DNA of 64,000 nt from positions 1-64,000 of the forward strand of contig JAWLGU010000014.1 in the NCBI GenBank assembly GCA_041690675.1, given 5' to 3'. Positions 52,880-62,406 of the stretch are shown in pieces. The translations under genes were made by a program, and so were the position numbers. This DNA is from UBA7803 sp041690675 (GTDB taxonomy: Bacteria; Pseudomonadota; Gammaproteobacteria; Pseudomonadales; Azotimanducaceae). The notes under the pieces were generated by a model, which was given only the letters and a program-made list of their open reading frames with translations, ran no database searches and was not told where the DNA came from. Within the stretch, counting starts at the first letter, position 1, and every line of letters begins with the position of its first letter.

Positions 52880-53728
52880 TCAGCGGGAGTCAGGCGGCCG
52901 CCATGGGGCCCGCCACAGGGCGCGCAGGCCCCAATAAGCCAACAGCAGGGCGGCCACGGGCACGAGGATGGTCTGCACGACGAACACCACGATCAGGTTC
53001 ACCAGCTCCTCTATGGCGTTCTCCGCCCGCTCGGTGAGGGCGTCGAGCTGGGCCTTGACGTTCAGAGCCTGGCGCTGGTCGTCGAGAAAGGCGCCGAACC
53101 TTTGCAGCACCGTGGGAGCGGAGGGGTCTTCGGGCGGCGTGGCCTCGCCCGCCTGCTGCTGCAGCTCCTCGATGCGCTCCCGGGTGAACTCGATGCGGTC
53201 CAGCGCCTCCTGCTGGCGCTCCGCCAGCACCAGCTGATCCACCAGGCCGGTGGTCAGGGTCACCAGCGCGAACAGGAACCGCGCGAACAGCAGCACGGTG
53301 GCCAGCCGCAGCAGCGGCACCCGGACGGGCGCCGCGGCGGGAATCCACAGGGCCAGCACGCCTGCAGCCGCCGCCGCGCTGAGTGCGCCGTTGATCCAGA
53401 CGTTGGCCGCCACCTCGGCGAGCAGCATCTGAGTGCCGAGGGAGACGCAGGCCAGCAGGGCCAGCCAGGAGAACTGCTCCACCAGGTCGTTCAACGGATC
53501 CAGCACCTCGCCCAGGGTGAGGGTGACACCCACCCCCACGGGCTGGATGGCCAGCTCGGTTCCCTGGGCCACGGAGATGACCCCGTTGAGCCCCCGCGCC
53601 ACCGCGAAGGCGGCCAGCGCCCGGGACAGCGTGGCGCCGGTGTTCTCCTGAGCTGCCTGGTCGAGTCCGTGACCCCAGGACAGGGCCGCGCCGAGTGCGA
53701 GGCAAATCGTCAGCACGGTGCGACGCAT
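52880..53728 (-). CDS. Hypothetical exported multi-pass membrane protein
   Basis: I do not recognise a family. The 282-residue protein has a signal peptide-like N-terminus (1-20), about five further TM segments and a cytosolic or periplasmic coiled coil (QQEALDRIEFTRERIEELQQ and following) before the last TM pair. A symmetrical Leu/Ala-rich layout with a charged helical middle is reminiscent of small channels, but there is no motif to support this. ATG 53728 is chosen because the hydrophobic signal follows at once; a longer frame exists upstream. Confidence 0.7.
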   Translation of the reverse strand: MRRTVLTICLALGAALSWGHGLDQAAQENTGATLSRALAAFAVARGLNGVISVAQGTELAIQPVGVGVTLTLGEVLDPLNDLVEQFSWLALLACVSLGTQMLLAEVAANVWINGALSAAAAAGVLALWIPAAAPVRVPLLRLATVLLFARFLFALVTLTTGLVDQLVLAERQQEALDRIEFTRERIEELQQQAGEATPPEDPSAPTVLQRFGAFLDDQRQALNVKAQLDALTERAENAIEELVNLIVVFVVQTILVPVAALLLAYWGLRALWRAPWRPPDSR

Positions 53729-53762
53729 CGCCCCGCCGGGGCCGCGGTCCGGCACCCGCGGC

Positions 53763-54374
53763 TCAGTCAAGGCCGTCCGGAATCGGCTGAATCCCGTCAC
53801 CCTTCTGCCAGGCCACGAACAGGCTCTCGAGCTTCTCGGTGATCAGGTTAGCCAGGGAGCCGCGGTCCAGATCGGAGATCCGCTCCAGCACCTTGGGCTT
53901 GATGCGATGCAGGTGCAGCACCGGCCATGACTGCTCGAACTCCCGCAGATCGCCTTTCGCCAGCACCGGTAGAAACGGATCGTCGGCTGGGCGCTTTCGC
54001 ATGATGGCGCGGATGCCCGGCTCGAAGGGAATCTGCCGGTTCCCCAGGGTGCGGTCTTCCCGCACGTTGGCCAGGTACAGGCCCGGCTTGCCCACCAGCT
54101 CTCCCGGCACGATGTGCAGCCCCGTCGCGACCACCGCTTCCGGCTGAATGTGGAAGAAGGTGTCGTGGTAGGCCAGGGGGTCCGGCAGGATCACCAGCTT
54201 GCGCTCCCACTCCTGGGGAAAGTACATGCTGTAGTTGGTGTAGAGCTGCTCCACCGACGGTGAGTATACGCACATGGTGGATTCGAACTGGCGCACGAAG
54301 GCCATGGCGCGCTCGCGATGGCTGAAGTTTTCCAGGTCCCACGCGAGGTCCGGATTTTCTGCGAGGGATGACAT
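53763..54374 (-). CDS. Hypothetical soluble protein of about 200 residues
   Basis: The 203-residue protein has no recognised domain. It is acidic, without TM segments, and contains aromatic-rich patches (YTNYSMYFPQEWERKLVILP, HDTFFHIQPEAVVATGLHIV). The frame is open upstream to 54557, but the ATG at 54374 gives a plausible start. It lies 34 bp upstream of the membrane protein gene on the same strand and may be co-expressed with it. Confidence 0.68.
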   Translation of the reverse strand: MSSLAENPDLAWDLENFSHRERAMAFVRQFESTMCVYSPSVEQLYTNYSMYFPQEWERKLVILPDPLAYHDTFFHIQPEAVVATGLHIVPGELVGKPGLYLANVREDRTLGNRQIPFEPGIRAIMRKRPADDPFLPVLAKGDLREFEQSWPVLHLHRIKPKVLERISDLDRGSLANLITEKLESLFVAWQKGDGIQPIPDGLD

Positions 54375-54510
54375 GCTTTGGGATCCTGCCTGTGGTCCTG
54401 TCGCGATGGGTGGCCGGGGATGAATTCTAGTGTGCGAGGCTGCCGCCGGGCGACCGTCGGCGGCGCCGACTCCGCCAATCGTGATGCAGTCCGCGAAATC
54501 GGCGTGACGG

Positions 54511-55176
54511 CTATGCCTGCGCATGGAAGATGCCGCCGAGCCAGCGACCCATGTCACGGAGTTCCTGAGGACATACCTCGTGGCCCATGGGGTATTCGTG
54601 CCACTCCACCTGGTAGCCCAGCGCGCGCAGAGCCTCCCGGGAGGTGACGGCCCGGGCGATGGGGATCATGGGGTCCATGACGCCGTGGGACATGAAGATG
54701 GGCACATCTACGCTGGCGAAGCTGACCTCGCCGCCCAGGTGCTCGTGATCGTGGACGTAGGTGGAGAGCGCGAGAACGCCCCCCAGCCGCTCCGGGTGGC
54801 GCAGCCCCAGATGCAGCACGATGACCCCGCCCTGGGAGAACCCGGCCAGCACGATCCGGCTGGGAGCGAGCCCGCGCTCGACCTCACGCGCCACCAGCGC
54901 GGCCACCGCCGCGGCGGACTCGCGGATCTCCGCGTCGCTGGCCAGAGGGGCGCGGGGATCGATGTCGTACCACGCGCGCATGCGCATGCCCGCGTTGATG
55001 GTGACCGGGCGGACGGGCGCGTTGGGGAAGACGAAGCGGACCGGCGCGGTGAGGCCCAGCATGGGGACGATGGGCGGGAAGTCGCTGGCGTCGGCGCCCA
55101 GGCCGTGCAGCCAGATCACTGCGCCTACGGGGTCGCTGTCGGGGTCGATCTCCAGGCAGTCCAGAAGGTCACTCAT
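54511..55176 (-). CDS. Carboxylesterase/phospholipase (acyl-protein thioesterase-like alpha/beta hydrolase)
   Basis: The 221-residue alpha/beta hydrolase has WLHGLGADASDFPPIVP, the nucleophile elbow GFSQGG (Ser), the acid in HGVMDPMIP and the His in PMGHEVC. These match the Abhydrolase_2 group of carboxylesterases and acyl-protein thioesterases, broad enzymes that cleave esters of medium-chain acids. It is divergent from the ABC exporter with a 300-bp gap. Confidence 0.92.
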   Translation of the reverse strand: MSDLLDCLEIDPDSDPVGAVIWLHGLGADASDFPPIVPMLGLTAPVRFVFPNAPVRPVTINAGMRMRAWYDIDPRAPLASDAEIRESAAAVAALVAREVERGLAPSRIVLAGFSQGGVIVLHLGLRHPERLGGVLALSTYVHDHEHLGGEVSFASVDVPIFMSHGVMDPMIPIARAVTSREALRALGYQVEWHEYPMGHEVCPQELRDMGRWLGGIFHAQA

Positions 55177-55476
55177 GGCGGCAGTTCAGCAAGTTCGATG
55201 CGCTATTGCAACGGGGATCGCGCGATTCGTGCGGAGTGGGGTGTGGTACTACCCCGCCCGCGCGCTGCGTCCTATCTCGCATCACGCCGTTCGGAGATCG
55301 GCGTCCCCCGGTCCCCCGGATCGGCGTGCCGAGGATCGTCGTGCGCATTGCCTCAACAGGGGCTGCGTGCCCCCGGAGCGGCTCGAGTATGGATGGACGC
55401 AGCGCCCGGGGTAGAACCAGTACCCGGGTACGCTTCGGGCATGTCGGCCCCGATGGCAGCATGTGATAATCCCCGG
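55177..55476. other. 300-bp intergenic region between divergent genes
   Basis: No gene is supported in this region. It holds a 12-bp perfect palindrome GTACCCGGGTAC (55420-55431), a GGGGT/ACCCC stem near 55233-55250, and a direct repeat GATCGGCGT (near 55298 and 55320). An ATG at 55441 is in frame with the exporter gene and could extend it by 12 residues. No RNA family was recognised. Confidence 0.5.
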
Positions 55477-57285
55477 ATGGACGACGAGCACAAGCGACCA
55501 CCCTCGCGGGACGTCACCAAACTGAAGCCGGCGCTCCGGTTCCTGCGGCCGTACCTGCGGCAGGTGGTGTACGCCAGCATCGCGCTGATCATCACCGCCG
55601 GCGCGACGCTGTCCATCGGCCAGGGCATGCGTCTGGTCATCGACCGCGGCCTGACCGAGGGCTCCTCGGCGGTGCTGGTGCACACCGTGGGGCTGTTCGC
55701 CGTGCTCATGGTGCTGCTCACCGTCGGAACCTTCCTGCGCTTCTACTTCGTCTCCTGGGTGGGGGAGCGGGTGAGCGCCGACATCCGGGTGGCGGTGTTC
55801 CAGCACCTCATCCGCCTGCATCCCGGCTTCTTCGAGGTCAACGCGCCCACCGAGATCCAGTCCCGCATCACCACCGACACCACGCTCCTGCAGACGGTAA
55901 TCGGGTCCTCCGTGTCCATCGCGCTGCGCAACCTGCTCATGTTCCTGGGCGGGCTGGTGCTGCTGTTCGTCACCAACGCCAAGCTGTCGCTGGTGGTGAT
56001 CGCCAGCGTGCCCTTCGTGGTGGCGCCGGTCATCCTGTTCGGCCGGCGGGTGCGCAATCTGTCGCGGCGCAGCCAGGACACCCTGGCGCGGGTGGGGAGC
56101 TACGCCGGCGAGGCGCTGCGTCACATCAAGGTGGTGCAGGCGTTCAATCACGAGCCACTGGACCAGGCCGCCTTCTCCCGGCGCGTGGAGCATGCGTTCG
56201 AGGTGGGCGTGAGCCGCATCCGGCAGCGGGCGTTCCTGGTGGCGCTGGTGATGCTGCTCGTGCTGGCCGCCATCGCCACCATGTTGTGGGTCGGCGGCCA
56301 GGACGTACTGGCCGGGCGCATCACCCCGGGCGAGCTGGCGGCCTTCATCTTTTACGCGTTCATCGTTGCCGGCAGCGTCGGCGCCATCAGCGAGGTCTAC
56401 AGCGACCTGCAGCGCGCGGCGGGGGCGACGGAGCGGCTCATGGAGCTGCTCGGCTCCCCCTCCAACCTCGAGGAGCCGGCGGAGCCGAAGGCCCTGCCTG
56501 AGGGGGCCTGCGGCCGCCTGGAGGTGCGAAACCTCAGCTTCCATTACGCGTCTCGGCCCGAAAGGCCCGTGCTGGTGGATGTCTCCTTCACCGTCGCGCC
56601 TGGCGAGATGGTGGCGGTGGTGGGGCCGTCGGGGGCGGGCAAGAGCACCCTGTTCGACCTGGTGCAGCGATTCTACGACCCGACGGCGGGGGCCGTGCTG
56701 CTGGACGGCGTGGACCTTCGCGAGCTTCCGCTGGCGACGGTGCGCGAGCACACGGGCTACGTGCCCCAGGACCCGGTGCTGTTCGCCGGCGCGCTGCGGG
56801 AGAACCTGTGTTACGGCCGGGCCGATGCCAGCGAGGCCGAGGTCGATGAGGCGCTGCGGCTGGCCCACGCCACCGACTTCGTGCAGGCCCTTCCGGCGGG
56901 GCTGGAGACGATCATCGGCGAAGGCGGCAGCGGCCTCTCCGGCGGCCAGAGGCAGCGTCTCGCCATCGCCCGGGCGCTGCTCACGGAGCCGCGCCTGCTG
57001 TTGCTCGACGAGGCCACCAGCGCGCTGGATGCGGAGTCGGAGCAGAAGATTCGCGACAGCATCGAGACCCTCAAGGGGCGCTGCAGCATCCTGGCCATCG
57101 CCCACAGGCTTTCCACCGTCCGCCAGGCCGATCGCATTCTGGTGCTGGACCGGGGACGGCTGGTGGCCAGCGGGGATCATGACACTCTGATGCGCTCCAG
57201 CGAGCTCTACGCACGGTTCGCGCGTATTCAGTTCGCCGGAGAGGCGGCCTCGAACAGCCCGAGCTGGCGATCCACCGCGGGGTGA
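55477..57285 (+). CDS. MsbA-like ABC exporter (fused TM and ATPase half-transporter)
   Basis: The 602-residue half-transporter has six TM helices (about 20-310) and a C-terminal ATPase with Walker A VGPSGAGKST, signature LSGGQRQRLAIARALL, Walker B LLLLDEATSALDAES and switch His in AIAHRLS. Homodimers of this ABCB type flip lipids or drugs from the cytosol. The last 19 codons (57228-57285) lie over the 3' end of dinB on the other strand and look like a family-atypical tail. ATG 55477 is the simplest start. Confidence 0.93.
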   Translation: MDDEHKRPPSRDVTKLKPALRFLRPYLRQVVYASIALIITAGATLSIGQGMRLVIDRGLTEGSSAVLVHTVGLFAVLMVLLTVGTFLRFYFVSWVGERVSADIRVAVFQHLIRLHPGFFEVNAPTEIQSRITTDTTLLQTVIGSSVSIALRNLLMFLGGLVLLFVTNAKLSLVVIASVPFVVAPVILFGRRVRNLSRRSQDTLARVGSYAGEALRHIKVVQAFNHEPLDQAAFSRRVEHAFEVGVSRIRQRAFLVALVMLLVLAAIATMLWVGGQDVLAGRITPGELAAFIFYAFIVAGSVGAISEVYSDLQRAAGATERLMELLGSPSNLEEPAEPKALPEGACGRLEVRNLSFHYASRPERPVLVDVSFTVAPGEMVAVVGPSGAGKSTLFDLVQRFYDPTAGAVLLDGVDLRELPLATVREHTGYVPQDPVLFAGALRENLCYGRADASEAEVDEALRLAHATDFVQALPAGLETIIGEGGSGLSGGQRQRLAIARALLTEPRLLLLDEATSALDAESEQKIRDSIETLKGRCSILAIAHRLSTVRQADRILVLDRGRLVASGDHDTLMRSSELYARFARIQFAGEAASNSPSWRSTAG

Positions 57286-58295
57286 TCCAGGCGCACGCCG
57301 ACCCCCAGCAGGCGCACGGGCCGCCGGCCCCGTTCCCAGGCGGTCTCGAGCAGGGCTTCGAAGACGGCCGGGTCGGTCTGCCGCGAGCTCCGGCCGGCGG
57401 TGGTGGTCTCGAAGCCGTCGAAGCGCAGCTTGATGAAGCACGCTTCGATGCGGCTGGCGGCCCCCGCCCGATGCACGCGCTCGTCGAGGTCGCCGAGCAA
57501 GCCCGCCAACTCGGCCCGGCAAGCCTCGAGGCCCGGCAGGTCCCGGGGGTAGGTCCGCTCCACACTCACGGACTTGCGGGTGCGGCTGGGGCGCACGGGG
57601 CGGTCGTCGATGCCGCGGCAGAGCTGGTAAAGGGTGGCACCGAAGCGGCCGAACGTGCGGGTGAGCTCCACCAGACTGAGGGTCTCGAGATCGGCGCAGG
57701 TGACGAGGCCGCGCTCGTGCATGCGGCGAGCGGTGACGGAGCCGACGCCGAACAGCTTCTCTACCGGCAAGGCCGCCACGAAGGAACGCACCTGCTCGGG
57801 CGGTACCGTGAGCTGGCCATCGGGCTTGTTCCAGTCCGACGCCACCTTGGCCAGGAACTTGTTCGGCGCGATGCCGGCGGACACGGTGATGCCGATGCTC
57901 TCACGGACCTCCGCGCGGATCTCCTCCGCCATCAGGGTGGCGCTGCCCTGGCAGGCTGCGCTGCCGCTGACGTCGAGAAACGCTTCGTCCAGTGACAGCG
58001 GCTCGATGATGTCGGTGTAGCGGGCGAACACCTCGTGGACCTGCCGGGACACGGTCCGATATTTGTTCATGTCGGGCCGCACCATCACCAGGTCGGGACA
58101 GAGCCGGAGGGCCTGACTCATGGGCATGGCGGAATGGATGCCGTAGGCGCGGGCGCGGTAGTTGCACGTGGCCACCACGCCGCGCTTGTCCGGGGCTCCC
58201 CCTACCGCCAGCGGCTTGCCCGCCAGGCTCGGGTCGTCCCGCGTCTCCACGGAGGCGTAGAAGCTGTCGCAGTCGCAGTGAATGATCTTGCGCAC
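57228..58295 (-). CDS. dinB: DNA polymerase IV (DinB, Y-family translesion polymerase)
   Basis: The 355-residue polymerase copies damaged DNA and binds the beta clamp. It has CDCDSFYASVE (first metal site), SLDEAFLDVSG (catalytic Asp-Glu) and GIAPNKFLAKVASDWNKP, followed by the little-finger domain and a C-terminal QLGLFEA clamp-binding-like motif. The start is GTG. No convincing LexA box was seen in the 113-bp region upstream. It ends inside the ABC exporter gene. Confidence 0.95.
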   Translation of the reverse strand: MRKIIHCDCDSFYASVETRDDPSLAGKPLAVGGAPDKRGVVATCNYRARAYGIHSAMPMSQALRLCPDLVMVRPDMNKYRTVSRQVHEVFARYTDIIEPLSLDEAFLDVSGSAACQGSATLMAEEIRAEVRESIGITVSAGIAPNKFLAKVASDWNKPDGQLTVPPEQVRSFVAALPVEKLFGVGSVTARRMHERGLVTCADLETLSLVELTRTFGRFGATLYQLCRGIDDRPVRPSRTRKSVSVERTYPRDLPGLEACRAELAGLLGDLDERVHRAGAASRIEACFIKLRFDGFETTTAGRSSRQTDPAVFEALLETAWERGRRPVRLLGVGVRLDHPAVDRQLGLFEAASPAN

Positions 58296-58408
58296 GCTGA
58301 GGCGTAGCAGGCCCGGCCAGTGACGAGAAGGGCGGATTTAAGCAGACAATTTCCGTAGTCGGCAAAACCTCGTTAAACTCGAACGTCCGTCGTATTCGTG
58401 GGGGTGAC

Positions 58409-59539
58409 ATGGGACCGCTTTCGGGCTTTCGCATCATCGAGCTGGCGGGCATCGGCCCCGGACCTTTCTGCGGCATGATGCTCTCGGACATGGGCGCCGA
58501 GGTCATCCGCATCGACCGCCCGGGGGCTGCCGCGGGCCGGACCCCCGATGTGCTGGTCCGCAATCGTCGCTCCGTGGCCGTCGATCTCAAAAAGCCGGAA
58601 GGGGTGGAGACGGTGCTGCGGCTGGTGGAGACGGCGGACGCGCTGCTCGAAGGATTCCGTCCCGGTGTCACCGAGCGTCTCGGCCTCGGTCCGGACGAGT
58701 GTCTGGCGCGTAACCCGAAGCTCGTCTACGGCCGCATGACCGGCTGGGGCCAGGACGGTCCGCTGGCCCAGGCCGCCGGCCACGACATCAACTACATCGG
58801 CCTGTCGGGGGCGCTGCATGCCATCGGCCGGCCGGGCGAGAAACCGGTGCCGCCACTGAACCTCGTAGGCGACTTCGGCGGTGGCGGCATGCTGCTGGCC
58901 TTTGGACTGGTGTGCGGCATGCTGGAGGCGCAGAAGTCCGGCAAGGGTCAGGTGGTGGACGCGGCCATGGTGGATGGTGCCGCCACCCTGATGGCCATGT
59001 TCTTCTCCATGAGCGCCGCTGGCGTCTTCAAGGACCAGCGCGGCACCAACATGCTGGACGGCGGCGCCCACTTCTACGACACCTACGAGACCCGGGACGG
59101 CAAGTACGTCTGTATCGGCTCCATCGAACCTCAGTTCTACGCCCTGCTCGTCGAGAAGGCCGGTCTCGACAAGGAGCGCTTCGCGCCGCAGATGGATGCG
59201 AGCCAGTGGCCGGATCTCAAGCGCGAGCTCACCGAGGTGTTCAAGTCCAAGACGCGGGACGAATGGTGCGGGATCATGGAGGGGACCGACGTCTGCTTCG
59301 CGCCCGTGCTCTCCATCTTCGAGGCGCCGGATCACCCGCACAACAAGGCCCGCGGAACGTTCGTGGAGCTGGACGGCGTGGTGCAGCCGGCGCCGGCACC
59401 GCGATTCTCGCGCACCGCGCCGGCCATATCGCACAGCGCACCGCCGCCCGGCCGGGACAGCGCTGCGGTGCTCTCGGCATGCGGGTTCAGCGACGAGGAG
59501 ATCGCCGGCCTGCGGGAGAAGGGGGTGATACCGGCCTAG
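58409..59539 (+). CDS. Alpha-methylacyl-CoA racemase-like CoA-transferase family III protein
   Basis: The 376-residue protein has racemase residues of this family: His in AAGHDINYIGLSG, Asp in LVGDFGGGGMLLAF and Glu in DTYETRDGKYV, with ELAGIGPGPFCGMMLSDMGA at the N-terminus. These match alpha-methylacyl-CoA racemases, which invert 2-methylacyl-CoA for beta-oxidation of branched or sterol side chains. A related CoA-transferase role is not excluded. It is the first gene of a short acyl-CoA operon and diverges from dinB. Confidence 0.9.
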   Translation: MGPLSGFRIIELAGIGPGPFCGMMLSDMGAEVIRIDRPGAAAGRTPDVLVRNRRSVAVDLKKPEGVETVLRLVETADALLEGFRPGVTERLGLGPDECLARNPKLVYGRMTGWGQDGPLAQAAGHDINYIGLSGALHAIGRPGEKPVPPLNLVGDFGGGGMLLAFGLVCGMLEAQKSGKGQVVDAAMVDGAATLMAMFFSMSAAGVFKDQRGTNMLDGGAHFYDTYETRDGKYVCIGSIEPQFYALLVEKAGLDKERFAPQMDASQWPDLKRELTEVFKSKTRDEWCGIMEGTDVCFAPVLSIFEAPDHPHNKARGTFVELDGVVQPAPAPRFSRTAPAISHSAPPPGRDSAAVLSACGFSDEEIAGLREKGVIPA

Positions 59540-59591
59540 GCAGCTTGGCCGTCTTCGGGGGGAGACGGGAAGGGACACAAGGGAGGAACGG

Positions 59592-60173
59592 ATGAGCGTC
59601 GAGCTTCTGGATACGCCACGATTTTTCGGTTACCGGGTGCGCCGGCAGATTCTGGGCAAGACCTATCAGGAGTACTTCTCGCTGAAGGACGGCGGCAAGC
59701 GGGTCCGCGGCGACCGGCGGGCCGAGGTGAAGGCCCGGGCGGAAGCCCGCGATGCGGAGCTCGCCCGGCAGCAGGAGACCCTGCAGCGCAAGCGGGCCAA
59801 GGAGGTGCGCCTGGATGGGCGGGGTCAGGTACGCGGCATCCTGTGCCGGCTGAAGGCCGAGAAGAGCGGCAATCGCACGCCGGTCTTCCAGATCGGGGTG
59901 ATGTCGTTGCTGGAGAACCGCATCGTCAACACCACAGTCTCCATCAACCGATACGGCATCGACGAGGCCTGGCGTAGAGCCGTGGAGTTCTACGCGAAGC
60001 ACAAGCAGATCAGCAAACGTTCGGGGGCCTATCGAGCGCTGCTCGAGGCCCAGCCCGGCCCGGCAGAGGTGGAGCGGCTGATGAACGGCGGCGGTGCCCG
60101 TAGAGGCGCCCGCCGGGCCGGCCCGGCGCCGCGGGTCGCCCCGCGGCGGGTGGGTGAACGGGGCGGCTCGTGA
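59592..60173 (+). CDS. Basic hypothetical protein, possible DNA-binding (AP2/integrase-arm-like)
   Basis: The 193-residue protein has an N-terminal segment RFFGYRVRRQILGKTYQEYF with a following basic helix and a second segment (TPVFQIGVMSLLENRIVNTT, then SINRYGIDEAWRRAVEFY) that resembles AP2-like or tyrosine-integrase arm-type beta-sheet domains. The tail (about 165-193) is Arg/Gly-rich. It has an AGGAAC-type ribosome binding site. It sits between the racemase and the acyl-CoA synthetase, which it overlaps by four bases. The function is unknown. Confidence 0.68.
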   Translation: MSVELLDTPRFFGYRVRRQILGKTYQEYFSLKDGGKRVRGDRRAEVKARAEARDAELARQQETLQRKRAKEVRLDGRGQVRGILCRLKAEKSGNRTPVFQIGVMSLLENRIVNTTVSINRYGIDEAWRRAVEFYAKHKQISKRSGAYRALLEAQPGPAEVERLMNGGGARRGARRAGPAPRVAPRRVGERGGS

Positions 60174-62071
60174 GCTACGATTCGGAGTACCGCCGCTCCC
60201 TGACCGACCCGGAGGGATTCTGGGCCGAGAGGGCTCGGGAGCTTCCCTGGTTCGAGTTCCCCCGCACCATCCTCGGCCAGGACGAGCGTGGCGCCTGGCG
60301 CTGGTTCCAAGGCGGGCGCACCAACAGCGCCTGGCTGGCGCTGGACCGGCACGTGGACGCGGGCCGCGGCGACCACATCGCCCTGATCTACGACTCGCCG
60401 GTCACCGGACGGCTGGAGCGCATCAGCTACCGGGCGCTGACCGACCGGGTCGCCCGGGTGGCCGGAGCCCTGGCGGGACTGGGGGTGGGCCGTGGCGACC
60501 GGGTGGTCATCTACATGCCCATGGTTCCCGAGGCGGTGGTGGCCATGCTCGCCTGTGCCCGCATCGGCGCCGTGCATTCAGTGGTGTTCGGTGGCTTCGC
60601 CGCCCGGGAGCTGGCCGCCCGCATCGATGATGCCCGGCCGCGGGCCATGCTCACCGCGTCCTGCGGCATCGAATTCGCCACGGTGATTCCCTACAAGCCG
60701 TTGGTGGATGGGGCCATGTCGCTGGCGGCTCATCCGCCGGAACACGTGGTGATGCTGCAGCGGGAGCAGGGCCCGGTGGACCTGGCCGGCAGCGGCTACC
60801 TCGACTGGGCCGACTGGGAGGCCGCGGCCGGTCCGGCCGGGTGGGTGGAGGTGGATGCCACCGACCCGCTCTATATCCTCTACACCTCCGGAACCACCGG
60901 TAAGCCGAAGGGCGTGCTGCGTGACAATGGCGGCCATGCGGTGGCCCTCAACTACAGCATGAAGGCCATCTACGGCATCGACCCCGACGACGTGTTCTGG
61001 GCGGCTTCGGACGTGGGCTGGGTCGTAGGCCACAGCTACATCGTCTACGGCCCGCTGATCAAGGGCTGTACGTCGGTGCTCTACGAGGGCAAGCCGGTGC
61101 GCACCCCCGATGCGGGCGCGTACTGGCGGGTGATTCAGGATCACCGTGTGAAGAGCTTCTTCACCGCGCCGACGGCGTATCGGGCCATCAAGAAGGAGGA
61201 TCCGGACTGCGCGCTGAAGGACCGCTATGACGTCTCTTCGCTGGAGTACCAGTTCGTGGCGGGCGAGCGGCTCGATCCGCCGACCTATCACTGGCTGCGC
61301 GAGCACCTCGGCATCCCGGTCATCGATCACTGGTGGCAGACCGAAACCGGCTGGTCGATCTGCGCCAACATGGCAGGGGTGGAGCTGCTGGAAACGAAGC
61401 CGGGCTCGCCCACCCTGCCGGTGCCCGGTTACGACCTGCGCATCCTGGATGCGGCGGGTCAGGAGCTGCCGCCGCGACGGGAGGGCGCGGTGGTGATCAA
61501 GGGGCCGTTGCCGCCGGGCGCCTTGCCCACGGTGTGGGGCGATCATCAGCGCTATCTCGACTCCTACTGGTCCCAGTACGAGGGCTTCTACTTCACCGGC
61601 GACGAGGGGTATCGGGACGAGGACGGTTACGTCTACATCATGGGCCGCATGGACGACGTCATCAACGTGGCAGGCCACCGGCTCTCCACGGGACAGATGG
61701 AAGAGGTGCTGGCGAGCCACCCCGCCGTTGCGGAGTGCGCGGTGGTGGGGATCGAAGACGCCGATCGGGGGCAGGTGCCGCTGGGGCTGCTGCTGCTGAA
61801 GGATGGGGTGAACGTGGATCACGGGGAGCTCGAGCGTGAGCTGGTGAACCTGGTGCGTCAGCAGGTGGGGCCGTTCGCCAACTTCAAGCGGGCGGTGGTG
61901 GTGAAGCGCCTGCCGAAGACCCGCTCGGGAAAGATCCTGCGCCAGATCGTGCGGAGGATGATCGACGGCAAACCCTACGACGTGCCTTCCACCATCGACG
62001 ACCCGGCGATTCTCCCGGAGATCGGCGAGGCCCTGCGCCAGGAGGGGATCCTTCGCGAGGCACCGGCTTGA
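60170..62071 (+). CDS. Short-chain acyl-CoA synthetase (propionyl/acetyl-CoA synthetase-like, PrpE type)
   Basis: The 633-residue ANL-superfamily ligase activates a short fatty acid with ATP and CoA. It has P-loop YTSGTTGKPKGVLRDNGGHA, DHWWQTETGW, TGDEGYRDEDGYVYIMGRMD with DVINVAGHRLSTGQ, and the catalytic lysine in TRSGKILRQI. The RDNGGHAVAL sequence after the P-loop favours PrpE (propionate) over AcsA. GTG start overlaps the preceding gene by four bases, and its TGA is coupled to the next gene. Confidence 0.93.
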   Translation: MSYDSEYRRSLTDPEGFWAERARELPWFEFPRTILGQDERGAWRWFQGGRTNSAWLALDRHVDAGRGDHIALIYDSPVTGRLERISYRALTDRVARVAGALAGLGVGRGDRVVIYMPMVPEAVVAMLACARIGAVHSVVFGGFAARELAARIDDARPRAMLTASCGIEFATVIPYKPLVDGAMSLAAHPPEHVVMLQREQGPVDLAGSGYLDWADWEAAAGPAGWVEVDATDPLYILYTSGTTGKPKGVLRDNGGHAVALNYSMKAIYGIDPDDVFWAASDVGWVVGHSYIVYGPLIKGCTSVLYEGKPVRTPDAGAYWRVIQDHRVKSFFTAPTAYRAIKKEDPDCALKDRYDVSSLEYQFVAGERLDPPTYHWLREHLGIPVIDHWWQTETGWSICANMAGVELLETKPGSPTLPVPGYDLRILDAAGQELPPRREGAVVIKGPLPPGALPTVWGDHQRYLDSYWSQYEGFYFTGDEGYRDEDGYVYIMGRMDDVINVAGHRLSTGQMEEVLASHPAVAECAVVGIEDADRGQVPLGLLLLKDGVNVDHGELERELVNLVRQQVGPFANFKRAVVVKRLPKTRSGKILRQIVRRMIDGKPYDVPSTIDDPAILPEIGEALRQEGILREAPA

Positions 62072-62406
62072 TCATTGTCCATGGCACCATTCCGATTCGC
62101 CCGGATTGCCGCGAGCAGGCGCTGGAGCTGGCCCGCGGCATGACCCAGGCCACCCAGGCGGAACCGGGCTGCATCTCCTACGACTTCTACGTGGGGCTCT
62201 CGGATCCCAACACGCTGATGCTGTTCCAGGAGTGGGAGAGTCTGGAGGCGCTCATGCGCCATTTCCAAACGCCCCACATGGAGGAGTTTCTGCGCGCTCT
62301 GCCGGAGGTGGTCTCCGGGGAGATCACCACGCGGCGCTACCAGGTGCAGAGCGTGGACGACGATGCCGAGGCGGAGACGGCGGCTCCGCGACCGGTCATC
62401 CATTGA
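62068..62406 (+). CDS. Antibiotic biosynthesis monooxygenase (ABM)-domain protein (YgiN-like)
   Basis: The 112-residue protein has the ABM dimeric ferredoxin-like fold: IIVHGTIPIRPDCREQAL, EPGCISYDFYVGLSDPNTLM and FQEWESLEALMRHFQTPHM. Related proteins oxidise quinols or small aromatics without metal, or act as structural partners. It starts at TTG inside the synthetase stop (TTGA overlap) and its end overlaps the DUF2069 gene on the other strand by 11 bp. Confidence 0.87.
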   Translation: MIIVHGTIPIRPDCREQALELARGMTQATQAEPGCISYDFYVGLSDPNTLMLFQEWESLEALMRHFQTPHMEEFLRALPEVVSGEITTRRYQVQSVDDDAEAETAAPRPVIH

